Shown piece by piece: positions 41,131-56,733 of a stretch of DNA of 64,000 nucleotides (its first letter is position 1; each line of letters opens with the position of its first letter). The stretch is from the NCBI RefSeq assembly GCF_022012305.1, contig NZ_JAKLTM010000009.1:1-64000 (forward strand), read 5' to 3'. Source of the stretch: Ramlibacter paludis (lineage in GTDB: Bacteria; Pseudomonadota; Gammaproteobacteria; Burkholderiales; Burkholderiaceae_C). The position numbers and the translations under genes are program-made. The notes below the pieces were generated by a model. The model had not been told where the DNA came from and did not search any database. It worked only from the letters and a program-made list of their open reading frames with translations.

Positions 41131-43031
41131 AGCTGGAACACCGCCCGCAGGAAGATGCGCCGGCCGAACTCGCTGGCCACGGCGGCGGCATTGAACTCCG
41201 CGTGCCGCTCGTCGAGGATGTTCTTCGCCAGCAGCGACAGCTCGATGCGCGGCGTGACCTGCCAGCCAAGGCGCAGGTCGACGGCGGTATAGGCCGGCAC
41301 GGCCGGCGCGGGCAGGGCGCCGACGCGGCGCGCGAGCACGTCCAGCTCCAGCCGGTGCGGCAGGTCGAACTGCGCGCGCAATTTCCATTCCGAGCGCGGG
41401 TCGTTGCCGAGCGAGGCGATGCTGTTGGGATTCTCCGGCGGCGCGCTGAAGCGCAGGTCCTTGTGCAGCCCGAGGTAGCCCAGGCCCAGGCGCGCGAAGT
41501 CCGCCGGCTGCCACTGGGCCCAGGCCTCGATGCCGTCGACGTCGCCTTCGATGCGGTTGGCCACCTGGGGCGGCGAGCCGGCACCGCCGCGCAGGCGCTC
41601 GTAATGCTGGCGGAAGACGGTGGCCGAATACGAGAGGTTGCGGCCCCACTGGCCCTTGTGCCCCAGCTCCGCCACGGTCGCCACCTCGGAGACGAAGCCC
41701 TCGCCGCCGCCGCGGATCTGGAAGGGCGGATTGGCGGGGAAGTTGAAGTCGCGGTCGATGCGCGCCGGCGCCCGCACCGCGCGCGACAGGGCACCCCAGG
41801 TCGTCGCCGTGCTGCCGTGGCCATAGGCGACACGCAGGCTGGGCAGGAATTCGACGCCGGTGTAGCTGTTGCGCTCCACCTTGGCGCCCAGCGTCAGCTG
41901 CCAGGCACCCGCCTGCAGCTGGTGCTGCGCGAATACGTTGGCCCAGGAAAGGGTCCGCTCGGCGGGGATGAAGACCAGCGCGGGGCTGGGTGCGTTGACG
42001 TCGCGGCCGCTGCGGTAGCCCGCGCCCCACAGCAGCTGCTGGCCCTGCGGCAGCCGCGGCTCGTGCGTGAATTGCACGTCGATGGTGTGGGCGTCGTTGC
42101 GGAAGGCGGTGGTTTCGTCGCGCGACTGCGCGTCGTAGTAAGCCTGCACGCGATACGGGCTGCCGTTGGCGAAGCGGCTTTCCCAGCGCGCCAGCAGGTT
42201 GCCGCCGTGCAGCTTGGGCGCGAGGTTGCTGGCGGGGTCGTCTCCGCCGCGGTAGAGGTCGCCCTGCACGGTGAGCTGGCCGCCTTCCAGGCCGAAATCG
42301 CTGCGGAACCCGAACTGGTGCTTGCTGGCGGCATCGGCGCGTTCGACGCCGTCGGCGCGCCGCGTGTTGTCGCGGTCCAGCGCCAGTGCGTACACGCGCA
42401 GGTGGCCCACCTCGCCCAGCTTGCCGCCCCAGCGCAGGGCCTCGGTGCCCCCGCGGTCCGAGCGCGTCACGGACACGAGTCCGCCCTGCGTGGCCACGGT
42501 GGATTTCGTGATGATGTTGATCACGCCGTTGACGGCGTTGGCGCCCCACAGCGTGCCGCCGGGGCCGCTGATCACCTCGATGCGCTCGATGTCCTCCAGC
42601 ACCACGTCCTGGGTGTCCCAGAACACGCCGGCAAAGAGCGTCGAATAGACCGTGCGGCCGTCGATCAGCACCAGCAGCTTGTTGGCCAGCGCGTTGTTGA
42701 AGCCGCGCGCGCTGATCGCGTACTGGCCGGCATTGAGGCGCGCCACCTGCAGGTTGGGGGCGAGGCGCAGGGCCTCCGCCAGCGTGGTGGCGGTGGAGCG
42801 CCGGATGTCCTCGCCGGAGATCACGAACACCGAGGCCGGCGCGCTGCGCAGGCTTTCGGGCCGGCCGCTGACCGAGGTCACGGCCACTTCGCTCAATTGC
42901 TCCAGGCTCAGGTCGGCGAGGCCGGTGGCCGCGTGCTGCGCGGGTTGCGACCACGCCGGCAGGGCGCCGGCGGCCAGCGCCAGCACGCCCAGGCGCCAGC
43001 GCGCGCACCCCTTGCACCATCGTTGCGGCAT
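41127..43031 (-). CDS. TonB-dependent outer-membrane receptor
   Basis: The protein has 634 residues. A signal peptide ends near residue 28 (LPAWSQ). Then comes the DLSLEQLSEVAVTSVSGRPE segment found in short TonB receptors that neighbour YfiR genes. The plug domain (about 50-160) has the IRRSTATTLAEALRLAPNLQ and RIEVISGPGGTLWGANAVNG motifs, followed by the 22-strand beta-barrel ending in Phe-x-Leu. The chosen ATG has a GGAGAGG box. It is the first gene of the receptor-YfiR-kinase-kinase operon. The substrate is unknown. It may act in signalling rather than only import. Confidence 0.9.
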   Translation of the reverse strand: MPQRWCKGCARWRLGVLALAAGALPAWSQPAQHAATGLADLSLEQLSEVAVTSVSGRPESLRSAPASVFVISGEDIRRSTATTLAEALRLAPNLQVARLNAGQYAISARGFNNALANKLLVLIDGRTVYSTLFAGVFWDTQDVVLEDIERIEVISGPGGTLWGANAVNGVINIITKSTVATQGGLVSVTRSDRGGTEALRWGGKLGEVGHLRVYALALDRDNTRRADGVERADAASKHQFGFRSDFGLEGGQLTVQGDLYRGGDDPASNLAPKLHGGNLLARWESRFANGSPYRVQAYYDAQSRDETTAFRNDAHTIDVQFTHEPRLPQGQQLLWGAGYRSGRDVNAPSPALVFIPAERTLSWANVFAQHQLQAGAWQLTLGAKVERNSYTGVEFLPSLRVAYGHGSTATTWGALSRAVRAPARIDRDFNFPANPPFQIRGGGEGFVSEVATVAELGHKGQWGRNLSYSATVFRQHYERLRGGAGSPPQVANRIEGDVDGIEAWAQWQPADFARLGLGYLGLHKDLRFSAPPENPNSIASLGNDPRSEWKLRAQFDLPHRLELDVLARRVGALPAPAVPAYTAVDLRLGWQVTPRIELSLLAKNILDERHAEFNAAAVASEFGRRIFLRAVFQL

Positions 43032-43111
43032 ACACCTCTCCGGGCGAAAGGCGCATCTTAGGGGCGCCCACTCGGCCGCAGAGGCCGGCGAACTCATCTG
43101 TCGGTGCCGTC

Positions 43112-45046
43112 CTACACCTTGGAGCCGGTGCCGAAGCGCGCCCTGGCCTCGTTCAGCAACACGATCAGGGCGTCGAGCTCCACCGGCTTGGTCAGGTGGG
43201 CGTCGAAGCCGGCGCCGCGGGTGCGGCGCTTGTCGTCCTCGTTGCCGAAGCCGGTCATGGCGACGAAATAGATGTCCTGCGGCTGCAGTGCGGCCGTCGC
43301 GAGCAGGCCCTTGCGAGTCTGGTAGCCGTCCAGGCCCGGCATGGCCAGGTCCAGCAGGATCATCTGCGGACGGAAGCGCTGCGCGATGGGGATGGCGGAG
43401 TGGCCGTCGTACGCCGTCTCCACCCGGTTGCCCAGCAGGCGCAGCACGTCGCTGGCGCTGTCGGCGGAGTCGCGGTTGTCGTCGATCACCATCACGCGCA
43501 GGCCGCCCGTGTCTTCGTCCTCGGACTGTTCCTCTTCCGCCTGGGGCGCCGGCGCTTCCTGCGCCACCGCCAGCCGGACGATGAAGGTGCTGCCCTGGCC
43601 CAGGCCGGGGCTGTGCGCCTCGATGCTGCCGCCGTGCATTTCCATCAGCGAGCGTGCCAGCGTGAGCCCGATGCCGAGCCCGCTTTCCACCGGCGACGAG
43701 AGGCCGGCCTCGGCCTGCATGAACAGCTGGAAGATCTTCTCCAGGTTCTCCGGCGCGAGACCGCGGCCGTTGTCGGCCACGCTGATCTCGGCAAAGCCGC
43801 CGCTCGCCCGCACGCCCAGCCGGATGTGCCCGCCGTCGGGCGTGTACTTGGCCGCGTTGACCAGCAGGTTCTGCAGCACCTGGGACAGCCGCGTGGCGTC
43901 GGCATGCACGTAGACCGGTTCAGCCGTAGCGTCGACGTCGAGCGTGTGGTGCCGCGCCGCGATCACCGGCCGCGCCGTTTCGACGCTGCGCGCCACCACG
44001 TCCGCCACGCGCACCAGTTCCTTGCGCAGCTTGATCTTGCCGGTGGTGAGGCGCCCCACGTCGAGCAGGTCGTCGACCAGCCGCGTCACGTGCGTGAGCT
44101 GCCGGTCGATCACGTCGCGGCAGTTGCGCAGGACCGGGCTTTGCAGCTGCTCCAGCTGCATGATGGTCACCGCGTTGCGGATCGGCGCCAGCGGGTTGCG
44201 CAGCTCGTGCGCGAGCATGGCCAGGAACTCGTTCATGCGCCGGCTCGACTGCTCGAGTTCCTCGAGCCGGCGGCGCTCGCTCATGTCGCGCGTGACCTTG
44301 GCGAAACCGAGCAGCTGGCCTTCGGCGCCGTGCACCGCGCTGATCACCACGTTGGCCCAGAACAGGCTGCCGTCCTTGCGCACGCGCCAGCCCTCGTCTT
44401 CCACGCGGCCTTCGGCGCGGGCCGTCGCCAGTTCGGCCTCCGGCTTGCCGGCCTCCAGGTCCTGCGGCGTGTAGAACACGGTGAAGTGGCGTCCGATGAT
44501 CTCGTCGGCGCGGTAGCCCTTGATGGCCTGGGCGCCGGCGTTCCAGCTGCGGACCTTGCCGTCCGGGTCCAGCATGAAGATGGCGTAGTCGCGCACGCTG
44601 TCCACCAGCAGCCGGAAGCGCTCCTCGCTCGCGCGCAGCGCCTCCTCGTGCGCGCGGCGCTCGGTCAGGTCGCGGGTGATCTTGGCAAAGCCGGTGAGCT
44701 CGCCCTGGGCGTCGTACAGCGCGGTGATGACCACGTTGGCCCAGAACCGGGTGCCGTCCTTGCGCAGGCGCCAGCCTTCGTCCTCGAAGCGGCCGCGTTC
44801 GCGGGCGAGCTTCAGCTCCTCCTGCGGCCAGCGCCGGTCGATGGCCTCCTGCGGATAGAACACCGAGAAGTGCCGGCCCAGGATCTCCTCGCGCGAATAG
44901 CCTTTGAGCTTCTGCGCGCCGCTGTTCCACGACTGGATGTGGCCTTCGGGGTCCAGCACGAAGATGCCGTAGTCGGTGACCGCCTCGATCAGCAACTGCA
45001 GGCGCTGTTCGATGCTGGTGGTCGAAAGGGCAGGCGGCGTGGGCAT
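43112..45046 (-). CDS. Hybrid histidine kinase with tandem PAS domains
   Basis: This 644-residue protein lacks TM segments. PAS1 (about 16-130) and PAS2 (about 138-255) are very similar in sequence, both containing the GRHF-VFY and EDEGWR-RKDG-FWANVVI motifs. That points to an internal duplication. HisKA has His280 in AMLAHELRNPLAPIR. HATPase follows (GLGIGLTLARSLMEMHGG), and the C-terminal receiver has IDDNRDSAD and ILLDLAMPGLDG. It lies upstream of the TonB receptor gene with 80 bp between and downstream of another hybrid kinase. The PAS ligands are unknown; haem, flavin or no cofactor are all possible. Confidence 0.9.
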   Translation of the reverse strand: MPTPPALSTTSIEQRLQLLIEAVTDYGIFVLDPEGHIQSWNSGAQKLKGYSREEILGRHFSVFYPQEAIDRRWPQEELKLARERGRFEDEGWRLRKDGTRFWANVVITALYDAQGELTGFAKITRDLTERRAHEEALRASEERFRLLVDSVRDYAIFMLDPDGKVRSWNAGAQAIKGYRADEIIGRHFTVFYTPQDLEAGKPEAELATARAEGRVEDEGWRVRKDGSLFWANVVISAVHGAEGQLLGFAKVTRDMSERRRLEELEQSSRRMNEFLAMLAHELRNPLAPIRNAVTIMQLEQLQSPVLRNCRDVIDRQLTHVTRLVDDLLDVGRLTTGKIKLRKELVRVADVVARSVETARPVIAARHHTLDVDATAEPVYVHADATRLSQVLQNLLVNAAKYTPDGGHIRLGVRASGGFAEISVADNGRGLAPENLEKIFQLFMQAEAGLSSPVESGLGIGLTLARSLMEMHGGSIEAHSPGLGQGSTFIVRLAVAQEAPAPQAEEEQSEDEDTGGLRVMVIDDNRDSADSASDVLRLLGNRVETAYDGHSAIPIAQRFRPQMILLDLAMPGLDGYQTRKGLLATAALQPQDIYFVAMTGFGNEDDKRRTRGAGFDAHLTKPVELDALIVLLNEARARFGTGSKV

Positions 45047-45140
45047 AGGTCGGGCAAGCGCGATTATTGGCACCGGCCGCGGCCCGCTTCTCCGCGCAGG
45101 CCGGCAATCGGGGCCTTGTCCTACAAGGGACCCCTTTAGT

Positions 45141-48353
<3,213 letters not shown>

Positions 48354-48458
48354 CGGTGCGGCTTGCAGCGGTCGATGATACGTGCGGCCGCGAGTGCGCG
48401 GGGGCCGCCTGCTTTCCCCCGGAAAGGGGAGACCCTTGGCATTAACTAAAATTGCGCC

Positions 48459-49286
48459 ATGACATTCCTCTCGAGGCTGCAGGCGGCGCAGCAGCGCCAT
48501 GACTCCATGCTGTGCGTGGGGCTCGACCCGGAGCCATCGCGCTTCCCGGCGGCCATGAAGGACAACGCGGCGCGCATCTACGACTTCTGCGCCCGCATCG
48601 TCGACGCGACCGGCGACCTGGTGATCGCCTTCAAGCCGCAGATCGCCTACTTTGCCGCCCACCGTGCGGAGGAGCAGCTCGAGCAGCTGATGCGCCACCT
48701 GCGCGCCAACTGGCCGCACGTGCCGGTGATCCTGGACGCCAAGCGCGGCGACATCGGCTCCACCGCCGAGCAGTACGCGAAGGAGGCGTTCGAGCGTTAT
48801 GGCGCGGATGCGGTGACGCTGTCCCCCTTCATGGGCTTCGATTCGGTCCAGCCCTATCTGAAGTACCCGGACAAGGGCGCCTTCCTCCTGTGCCGCACCT
48901 CCAACCCGGGCGGCGACGACCTGCAGGCGCAAAGGCTGGCGTCGGTGGACGGCCAGCCGCTGCTCTACGAGCACGTGGCCAAGCTGGCGCAAGGGCCGTG
49001 GAACCTGAATGGACAGCTGGGGCTGGTGGTCGGCGCGACCTACCCGGCGGAGATCGAGCGGGTGCGCGCGATTGCACCGACGCTGCCGCTGCTGATCCCC
49101 GGCGTCGGCGCGCAGGGCGGCGATGCGGTCGCCACCGTGCGGGCGGGCTGGCGGGAGGACGCACCCATCGTGGTGAATTCCTCGCGGGCGATCCTCTATG
49201 CGTCGAGCGGCATCGATTTCGCCGATGCCGCGCGGGTCGTGGCCGAGAGCACGCGCGCGACCTTGCAGGCCGCGCGGCCGGCCTGA
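48459..49286 (+). CDS. pyrF: Orotidine 5'-phosphate decarboxylase PyrF
   Basis: This 275-residue enzyme converts OMP to UMP in pyrimidine synthesis. It is of the longer type 2 form (about 270 residues) found in Betaproteobacteria and Actinobacteria. Motifs are the catalytic [17 protein letters not shown] near residue 93 and GAT(Y)PAE with the phosphate-binding [13 protein letters not shown] near 210. The ATG follows an AT-rich segment with a probable -10 box. It converges on a small stress-protein gene with 3 bp between stops. Confidence 0.95.
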   Translation: MTFLSRLQAAQQRHDSMLCVGLDPEPSRFPAAMKDNAARIYDFCARIVDATGDLVIAFKPQIAYFAAHRAEEQLEQLMRHLRANWPHVPVILDAKRGDIGSTAEQYAKEAFERYGADAVTLSPFMGFDSVQPYLKYPDKGAFLLCRTSNPGGDDLQAQRLASVDGQPLLYEHVAKLAQGPWNLNGQLGLVVGATYPAEIERVRAIAPTLPLLIPGVGAQGGDAVATVRAGWREDAPIVVNSSRAILYASSGIDFADAARVVAESTRATLQAARPA

Positions 49287-49289
49287 GGC

Positions 49290-49553
49290 TTACAGGACGC
49301 GGCGGCGGCCGCCGCCGCGCAGCAGGTTCACGATCACCAGCAGCACCATCGCGCCCAGGATCGAGGCGATCCAGCCGGCCGGCTGGCCCGCGGTGTACCA
49401 GCCCATGGACTGGCCCAGGAACTGGGCCAGGAAAGAGCCGCCGATACCGACCAGCGTGGTCAGGATGATGCCCATGTTGTCGTTGCCCGGCTTGAGGGCG
49501 CGGGCCAGCAGCCCGACGACGAAGCCGACGATGATGGTGATGATGATCGACAT
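49290..49553 (-). CDS. GlsB/YeaQ/YmgE-family membrane protein
   Basis: This 87-residue protein has three TM helices and the family signature MSIIITIIVGFVVGLLARAL at the N terminus, then the glycine-rich NMGIILTTLVGIGGSFLAQFLG. A basic tail (RGGGRRRVL) follows the last helix. Such small proteins are envelope stress-associated and of unknown mechanism. Its start is 178 bp from the uvrA stop, and this gap carries the compound palindrome at 49636-49723. Confidence 0.88.
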   Translation of the reverse strand: MSIIITIIVGFVVGLLARALKPGNDNMGIILTTLVGIGGSFLAQFLGQSMGWYTAGQPAGWIASILGAMVLLVIVNLLRGGGRRRVL

Positions 49554-49635
49554 GTTTGTGGTTCCCAACGATTCCCTTGATGGGCCGAATCTAGGGGAGT
49601 GCGAAAGGCCGCGCTGTAGGTGAGCGTTGAGAAGG

Positions 49636-49723
49636 CTTGTCATCCCGGCCTCGAGCCGGGATCCAGCGGCGGTGCTTGACCGGCCGCTGTCGCTGGATTG
49701 CGGGTCCAGCCCGCAATGACAAG
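49636..49723. repeat. 88-bp compound palindromic element
   Basis: Terminal CTTGTCAT (49636-49643) and ATGACAAG (49716-49723) are perfect inverted repeats. Inside them are a CCCGGC-CTCGA-GCCGGG hairpin, an ATCCAGCG/CGCTGGAT pair, and a GCGGG-TCCAG-CCCGC hairpin, so the whole folds as a multi-arm structure. Elements built from GTCAT-CCCGG-type hairpins are widespread in Proteobacteria as dispersed repeats. It lies just downstream of uvrA and may help end that transcript. Confidence 0.65.
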
Positions 49724-49730
49724 GTCGGGG

Positions 49731-52649
<2,919 letters not shown>

Positions 52650-52786
52650 CTTAGCCCGGGCAGGCGGGCCGCGCACCCCATTCCGGCCGATGCCGGAGAA
52701 TGCGGGGTTTGCCGGCCCGCCCGGCGTGCTTTTTGCCTGCTTCCCGCTCCGTGACCCCCTCCCCCTCCCAAGCCCCTTCCAGCCGG

Positions 52787-53992
52787 ATGACCCCGCTGGA
52801 GCGCCGCGCCAGCGGTTCGCTGGCGACCATCTTTGCCGCCCGCATGCTGGGCCTGTTCCTGGTGCTGCCGGTGTTCGCGCTGGAGGCGGCCCGGTATCCG
52901 GGCGGCGGCGATCCGGCCCTGATCGGCCTGGCCATGGGCATCTACGGCCTGACGCAGGGCCTGCTGCAGATCCCCTTCGGCCTGGCCAGCGACCGTTTCG
53001 GCCGCAAGAAGGTGATCGTGATCGGCCTGCTGGTATTCGCCGCCGGCAGCTTCGTGGCCGCGGCGGCGCCCACGCTGCACTGGCTGATCGCCGGCCGTGC
53101 GCTGCAGGGCGCCGGCGCCGTGTCGGCTGCGGTGACCGCGCTGCTGGCCGACCAGACGCGCGACAGCGTGCGGACCAAGGCGATGGCGCTGGTGGGCGCC
53201 AGCATCGGCCTGATGTTCGCGCTGTCGCTGGTGGCGGCGCCCGTGCTGGCGGCGCACATCGGCCTGCACGGCCTGTTCGTCATCACCGGCGCGCTCGCGC
53301 TCGCCTGCATCGCCGTGGTGATGTGGTGGACGCCGCCCGCGCCGGTGGAACATTCGGGCGTGCCGCGGGGGCGCCTTTCCGAAGTGCTGCGCCACGGCCC
53401 GCTGCTGCGGCTGGACGTCGGCGTGCTGGTGCTGCATGCGGTGCAGCTCGCGATGTGGGTGGCGGTGCCGGCGCTGCTGGTGCAGGCGGGCCTGGACAAG
53501 GCGCTGCACTGGCAGGTCTACCTGCCGGCGGTGCTGGCCTCCTTCGTCCTGATCGGCGGCCTGTTCGCGCTGGAGCGGCGCGGCTACCTGCGGGCCGTGT
53601 TCCTGAGCGCGATCGGGCTGGTGCTGCTGGTGCAGCTGGGGCTGCTGGCGGCGGCTTCGCATCCGACCCTGCCGGTGCTGGCGCTGCTGCTGTTCCTGTT
53701 CTTCTGCGGCTTCAACATCCTGGAGGCCACCCAGCCCAGCCTGGCCTCGCGGGTGGCGCCCCCGCATGCCCGCGGCGCGGCGCTGGGTGTGTACAACACC
53801 CTGCAATCCCTGGGATTTTTTGCCGGCGGCGCGGTCGGCGGCTGGCTGGCCAAGAACGTTGGTTTGGCAGGCCTGTTCACTGCCTGCGCGGCCCTGATGT
53901 TGCTGTGGCTGGTGGTGGCCTGGCCCATGCGGGCGCCTTCGTCCCGGCCGACGGCCGAGGACATGCTGGCGGACGAAGCCGAGGCGACATAA
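52787..53992 (+). CDS. MFS transporter (YajR-like)
   Basis: The 401-residue protein has 12 TM helices of the major facilitator superfamily. The N-terminal motif [17 protein letters not shown] and the loop 2-3 motif [13 protein letters not shown] are typical of drug-resistance-type members such as YajR, but it lacks the cytoplasmic C-terminal YAM domain of E. coli YajR. An upstream in-frame GTG at 52751 would add 12 residues; neither start has a good ribosome binding site. It ends 23 bp before ssb and is divergent from uvrA, forming the common uvrA-MFS-ssb arrangement of Burkholderiales. Confidence 0.87.
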   Translation: MTPLERRASGSLATIFAARMLGLFLVLPVFALEAARYPGGGDPALIGLAMGIYGLTQGLLQIPFGLASDRFGRKKVIVIGLLVFAAGSFVAAAAPTLHWLIAGRALQGAGAVSAAVTALLADQTRDSVRTKAMALVGASIGLMFALSLVAAPVLAAHIGLHGLFVITGALALACIAVVMWWTPPAPVEHSGVPRGRLSEVLRHGPLLRLDVGVLVLHAVQLAMWVAVPALLVQAGLDKALHWQVYLPAVLASFVLIGGLFALERRGYLRAVFLSAIGLVLLVQLGLLAAASHPTLPVLALLLFLFFCGFNILEATQPSLASRVAPPHARGAALGVYNTLQSLGFFAGGAVGGWLAKNVGLAGLFTACAALMLLWLVVAWPMRAPSSRPTAEDMLADEAEAT

Positions 53993-54015
53993 TCGGTCCA
54001 TCTACGGAGAGCAAC

Positions 54016-54528
54016 ATGGCATCGGTCAACAAGGTCATCATCGTCGGCAACCTCGGGAAAGACCCCGAGACCCGCACCTTCCCCAGCGGCGGTCGCGTCT
54101 GCAACGTCACCATCGCCACGTCCGAGCGCTGGAAGGACAAGAACACCGGCGAGATGAAGGAGCTCACCGAGTGGCACCGGGTGGTCTTCAACGACCGCCT
54201 GGCCGAGATCGCCGGTGAATACCTGCGCAAGGGCTCGCAGGTCTACGTCGAAGGCAGCATCCGCACCCGCAAGTACACGGACAAGGACGGCGCCGAGCGC
54301 TACACCACCGAGATCCGCGCGGACGAAATGAAGATGCTGGGCAAGCGCGAAGGCATGGGCGGCCCGGGCGGCGGCGACGACGACGGCGGCTACGACAGCG
54401 CACCCCGTTCGCGCGCGCCCGCGCCGCAACGCTCCGCCCCCAGCGGTGGTGGTGGTGGCGCTGCGCGTCCCGCGGCCTCGAAGCCCGCCAGCGGCTTCGA
54501 CGACATGGACGACGACATTCCGTTCTGA
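54016..54528 (+). CDS. ssb: Single-stranded DNA-binding protein SSB
   Basis: This 170-residue protein has an N-terminal OB fold (residues about 1-110, starting [17 protein letters not shown], with [10 protein letters not shown] and [11 protein letters not shown] strands). A Gly/Pro/Arg-rich linker comes next, then the acidic C-terminal tip DMDDDIPF that recruits repair and replication partners. GGAGA lies 6 bp before the ATG. It is next to uvrA through the intervening MFS gene. A TGGGACC-AA-GGTCCCA hairpin follows the stop. Confidence 0.95.
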   Translation: MASVNKVIIVGNLGKDPETRTFPSGGRVCNVTIATSERWKDKNTGEMKELTEWHRVVFNDRLAEIAGEYLRKGSQVYVEGSIRTRKYTDKDGAERYTTEIRADEMKMLGKREGMGGPGGGDDDGGYDSAPRSRAPAPQRSAPSGGGGGAARPAASKPASGFDDMDDDIPF

Positions 54529-54593
54529 TTCCCCCTGCGGCTTGGGACCAAGGTCCCATTCCGCCGGCGCGCCCCGTGGTTCCAGAATGACCG

Positions 54594-55793
54594 GTGGCAT
54601 TTCCCCGGCCTGCCGATCGACCGCTGCGTGCTTTCCTCCTCGCCCTGGCCTGTGCTGTGCCGGGCAGCGCCTTCTTGCCGGATCCGGCCATCGCGGCCGA
54701 GGCGACGGCGGAAGCCGGCGCCAGGCCGGAGAAGCCTTCGCGCATCCGCGGCGATGACGGCTGGCTCGACATCAGCGGCTTCCTCGACGAGGCCTACGGC
54801 TTCATCCCGCTGGTCATCCCCATCACCGAACCGGCGGTCGGCGTGGGCGGCGTCGCGGCCCTGGCCTTCATCGACAAGCCGCCGGGCGAGGCGGCGGCCG
54901 GCTTCGGCCGCCCCAACATCTCCGTGGTGGGGGCGTTGGGCACCGACAACGGCACCCGCGGCGCCTTTGCGGGCGACATGCGCCATTGGGCCGGTGACCG
55001 CGTGAAGACGCTGGTCGGCGTCATCCGTGCTTCGGTGAACCTCGACTTCTACGGCGCCGGCCGCGACCCGGTGTTGCGCGACCATCCCAACTCCTACAAC
55101 CTGGACACGACGGCCCTGGTGGCACAGGCGCGGTACCGCGTCGGCAGCTCGCAGGCCTGGGTGGGCCTGGGTTACGCGGTGGCTGCGACCAAGGTCAGGT
55201 TCAATGCGCCGGTCGACGCCGATGTGCAGCCTTCGCGTGAGCACGAGTCGCGGGTCGGCGGCCTGTTGCCGATCGTCAGCTTCGATTCGCGCGACAACGT
55301 GTTTACGCCGAACGCCGGCACCTACCTGGAGCTTTCCGCCGGCCTGTTCGACAAGGCGCTGGGCAGCGACACCAACTTCCAGCGCGTCAACCTGACCGGC
55401 ATCCAGTACTGGCCGGTGTCGCGCGACCTCACCGTCGGCGTCATCGCCAGCTCGGTGGCCAGCGCCGGCGACGTGCCCTTCTACCTGCGGCCTTACATCG
55501 CCCTGCGCGGCGTGCCCGTCATGCGCTACCAGGGCGACATGACGGCCCAGGCCGAGGCGGAAGTGCGCTGGCGCTTCTGGCAGCGCTTCAGCCTGGTGGC
55601 CTTTGCCGGCGCCGGCGGCAGCCGCAACGAAGGCGCGCGCAACCGCGCGACCCAGAACGTCACCGCGGGCGGCGTCGGCTTCCGCTACGAGATCGCCCGG
55701 AAATACGGGCTGCACCTGGGCATCGATGCCGCCACCGGCCCGGCCGGCCCTGCCTATTACGTGCAGTTCGGGAGCGCCTGGGCGCGGCCCTGA
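54594..55793 (+). CDS. Omp85/BamA-TamA-like outer-membrane beta-barrel protein
   Basis: This 399-residue protein has a signal peptide (about 1-35, ending AIAAEA). The following sequence has many alternating beta-strands typical of the surface antigen (D15) barrel: VPFYLRPYIALRGVPVMRYQGDMTAQAEAEVRWRF includes the RGxxxxxY-Q-like L6 loop segment of Omp85 proteins. No POTRA repeats are present in the short N-terminal part, so it is a barrel-only member of unknown function. The start is GTG with a weak ribosome binding site. It follows ssb by 65 bp, and a YihY gene follows 62 bp later. Confidence 0.78.
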   Translation: MAFPRPADRPLRAFLLALACAVPGSAFLPDPAIAAEATAEAGARPEKPSRIRGDDGWLDISGFLDEAYGFIPLVIPITEPAVGVGGVAALAFIDKPPGEAAAGFGRPNISVVGALGTDNGTRGAFAGDMRHWAGDRVKTLVGVIRASVNLDFYGAGRDPVLRDHPNSYNLDTTALVAQARYRVGSSQAWVGLGYAVAATKVRFNAPVDADVQPSREHESRVGGLLPIVSFDSRDNVFTPNAGTYLELSAGLFDKALGSDTNFQRVNLTGIQYWPVSRDLTVGVIASSVASAGDVPFYLRPYIALRGVPVMRYQGDMTAQAEAEVRWRFWQRFSLVAFAGAGGSRNEGARNRATQNVTAGGVGFRYEIARKYGLHLGIDAATGPAGPAYYVQFGSAWARP

Positions 55794-55855
55794 GGTCACG
55801 GGCGTCGAGGCGGTGTTGCGGCCACGCCGCAGGGCACCCGCTATCCTTGGCGGCA

Positions 55856-56671
55856 ATGACGCGCAGCTTGTTCCAGCGCGCCCGCGAAGAGCGACTCCCT
55901 CAGGCGGCGGGCAGCCTCACCTTCACCACCGTGCTGTCGGTGGTGCCGCTGCTGGCGGTGAGCTTCGCGCTGTTCACGCGCGTGCCCGCCTGGCGCAAGG
56001 TGGGTGCCGCCATCCAGGAGCGGCTGCTGGAAGGCCTGCTGCCGGCGGACCTGGCGCACATGGTGCTGAAGTACCTGGGCCGCTTTGCCGCCAACACCGG
56101 CGGGCTGACCTGGGTGGGCTCGCTGTTCGTGGTGGCCTCGGCGCTGGCGCTGCTGCTGACGGTGGAGAACGCGCTCAATCGCATCTGGCAGGCGAAGAAG
56201 AACCGGCCGGTGTTCAAGCGGCTGGGCATGCTGCTGCTGATGCTGGTCCTGGGGCCGCCGGCGCTGGGGGCGAGTCTCTGGGCGACGTCGTACGTGATGA
56301 GCGCTTCGGCGCGGCCGCTGGCCGACTTGTCGCCGCAGGCGACCTTCCTGCTCAATCTCGGCCCGGTGCTGTTGGCAACTGCGTGCCTCGCGAGCTTGTT
56401 CCGCTTCGTGCCGAACGTGGTGGTGCGCTGGCGCGACGCCATTGCGGGTGGCTTGCTGGCGGCCATCGCCTTCGAGCTGGGCAAGCGCGGCTTCGCGTTC
56501 TACCTGCTGAACGTACCTACGTACAAGACCGTGTACGGCGGCTTCATGGCCGTGCCGGCGTTTTTGCTGTGGGTGTATTTCAGCTGGCTGGTGACGCTCG
56601 GGGCGGCGCTGGTGGCGGCGAGCTTGGGCTTCGGCAAATCGAAGGCGACGAGGCGGCTGGCGCGGGCGTGA
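55856..56671 (+). CDS. YihY/BrkB-family inner-membrane protein
   Basis: The 271-residue protein has six predicted TM helices of the YihY (formerly RNase BN) family. The opening FQRAREERLPQAAGSLTFTT is typical, as are the VENALNRIWQAKKNRPVFKR loop and the NVPTYKTVYGGFMAVPAFLLWVYFSW segment. The length is that of the short form, without a cytoplasmic C-terminal extension. The function is uncertain. The proposed RNase activity was wrongly assigned. It converges on the paa operon across an inverted pair of REP-like elements. Confidence 0.87.
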   Translation: MTRSLFQRAREERLPQAAGSLTFTTVLSVVPLLAVSFALFTRVPAWRKVGAAIQERLLEGLLPADLAHMVLKYLGRFAANTGGLTWVGSLFVVASALALLLTVENALNRIWQAKKNRPVFKRLGMLLLMLVLGPPALGASLWATSYVMSASARPLADLSPQATFLLNLGPVLLATACLASLFRFVPNVVVRWRDAIAGGLLAAIAFELGKRGFAFYLLNVPTYKTVYGGFMAVPAFLLWVYFSWLVTLGAALVAASLGFGKSKATRRLARA

Positions 56672-56679
56672 ACGTGTGC

Positions 56680-56707
56680 GGTGGGGTCGCTTCGCGAACC
56701 CACCCTA
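56680..56707 (-). repeat. REP-like palindrome, family B (left half of inverted pair)
   Basis: On the minus strand it reads GTAG head, GGTGGGTTCGC, short loop, GCGACCCCACC. The arms pair with one mismatch. It faces the copy at 56734-56763 across 26 bp. Confidence 0.75.
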
Positions 56708-56733
56708 CGAAGATCAAGCAACACTTCCGCGTT

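Noticed and set aside
54543-54560. Hairpin TGGGACC-AA-GGTCCCA after ssb as a rho-independent terminator
   Set aside because: The loop is only two bases and there is no T-run after it, so it was mentioned under ssb but not called as a terminator.
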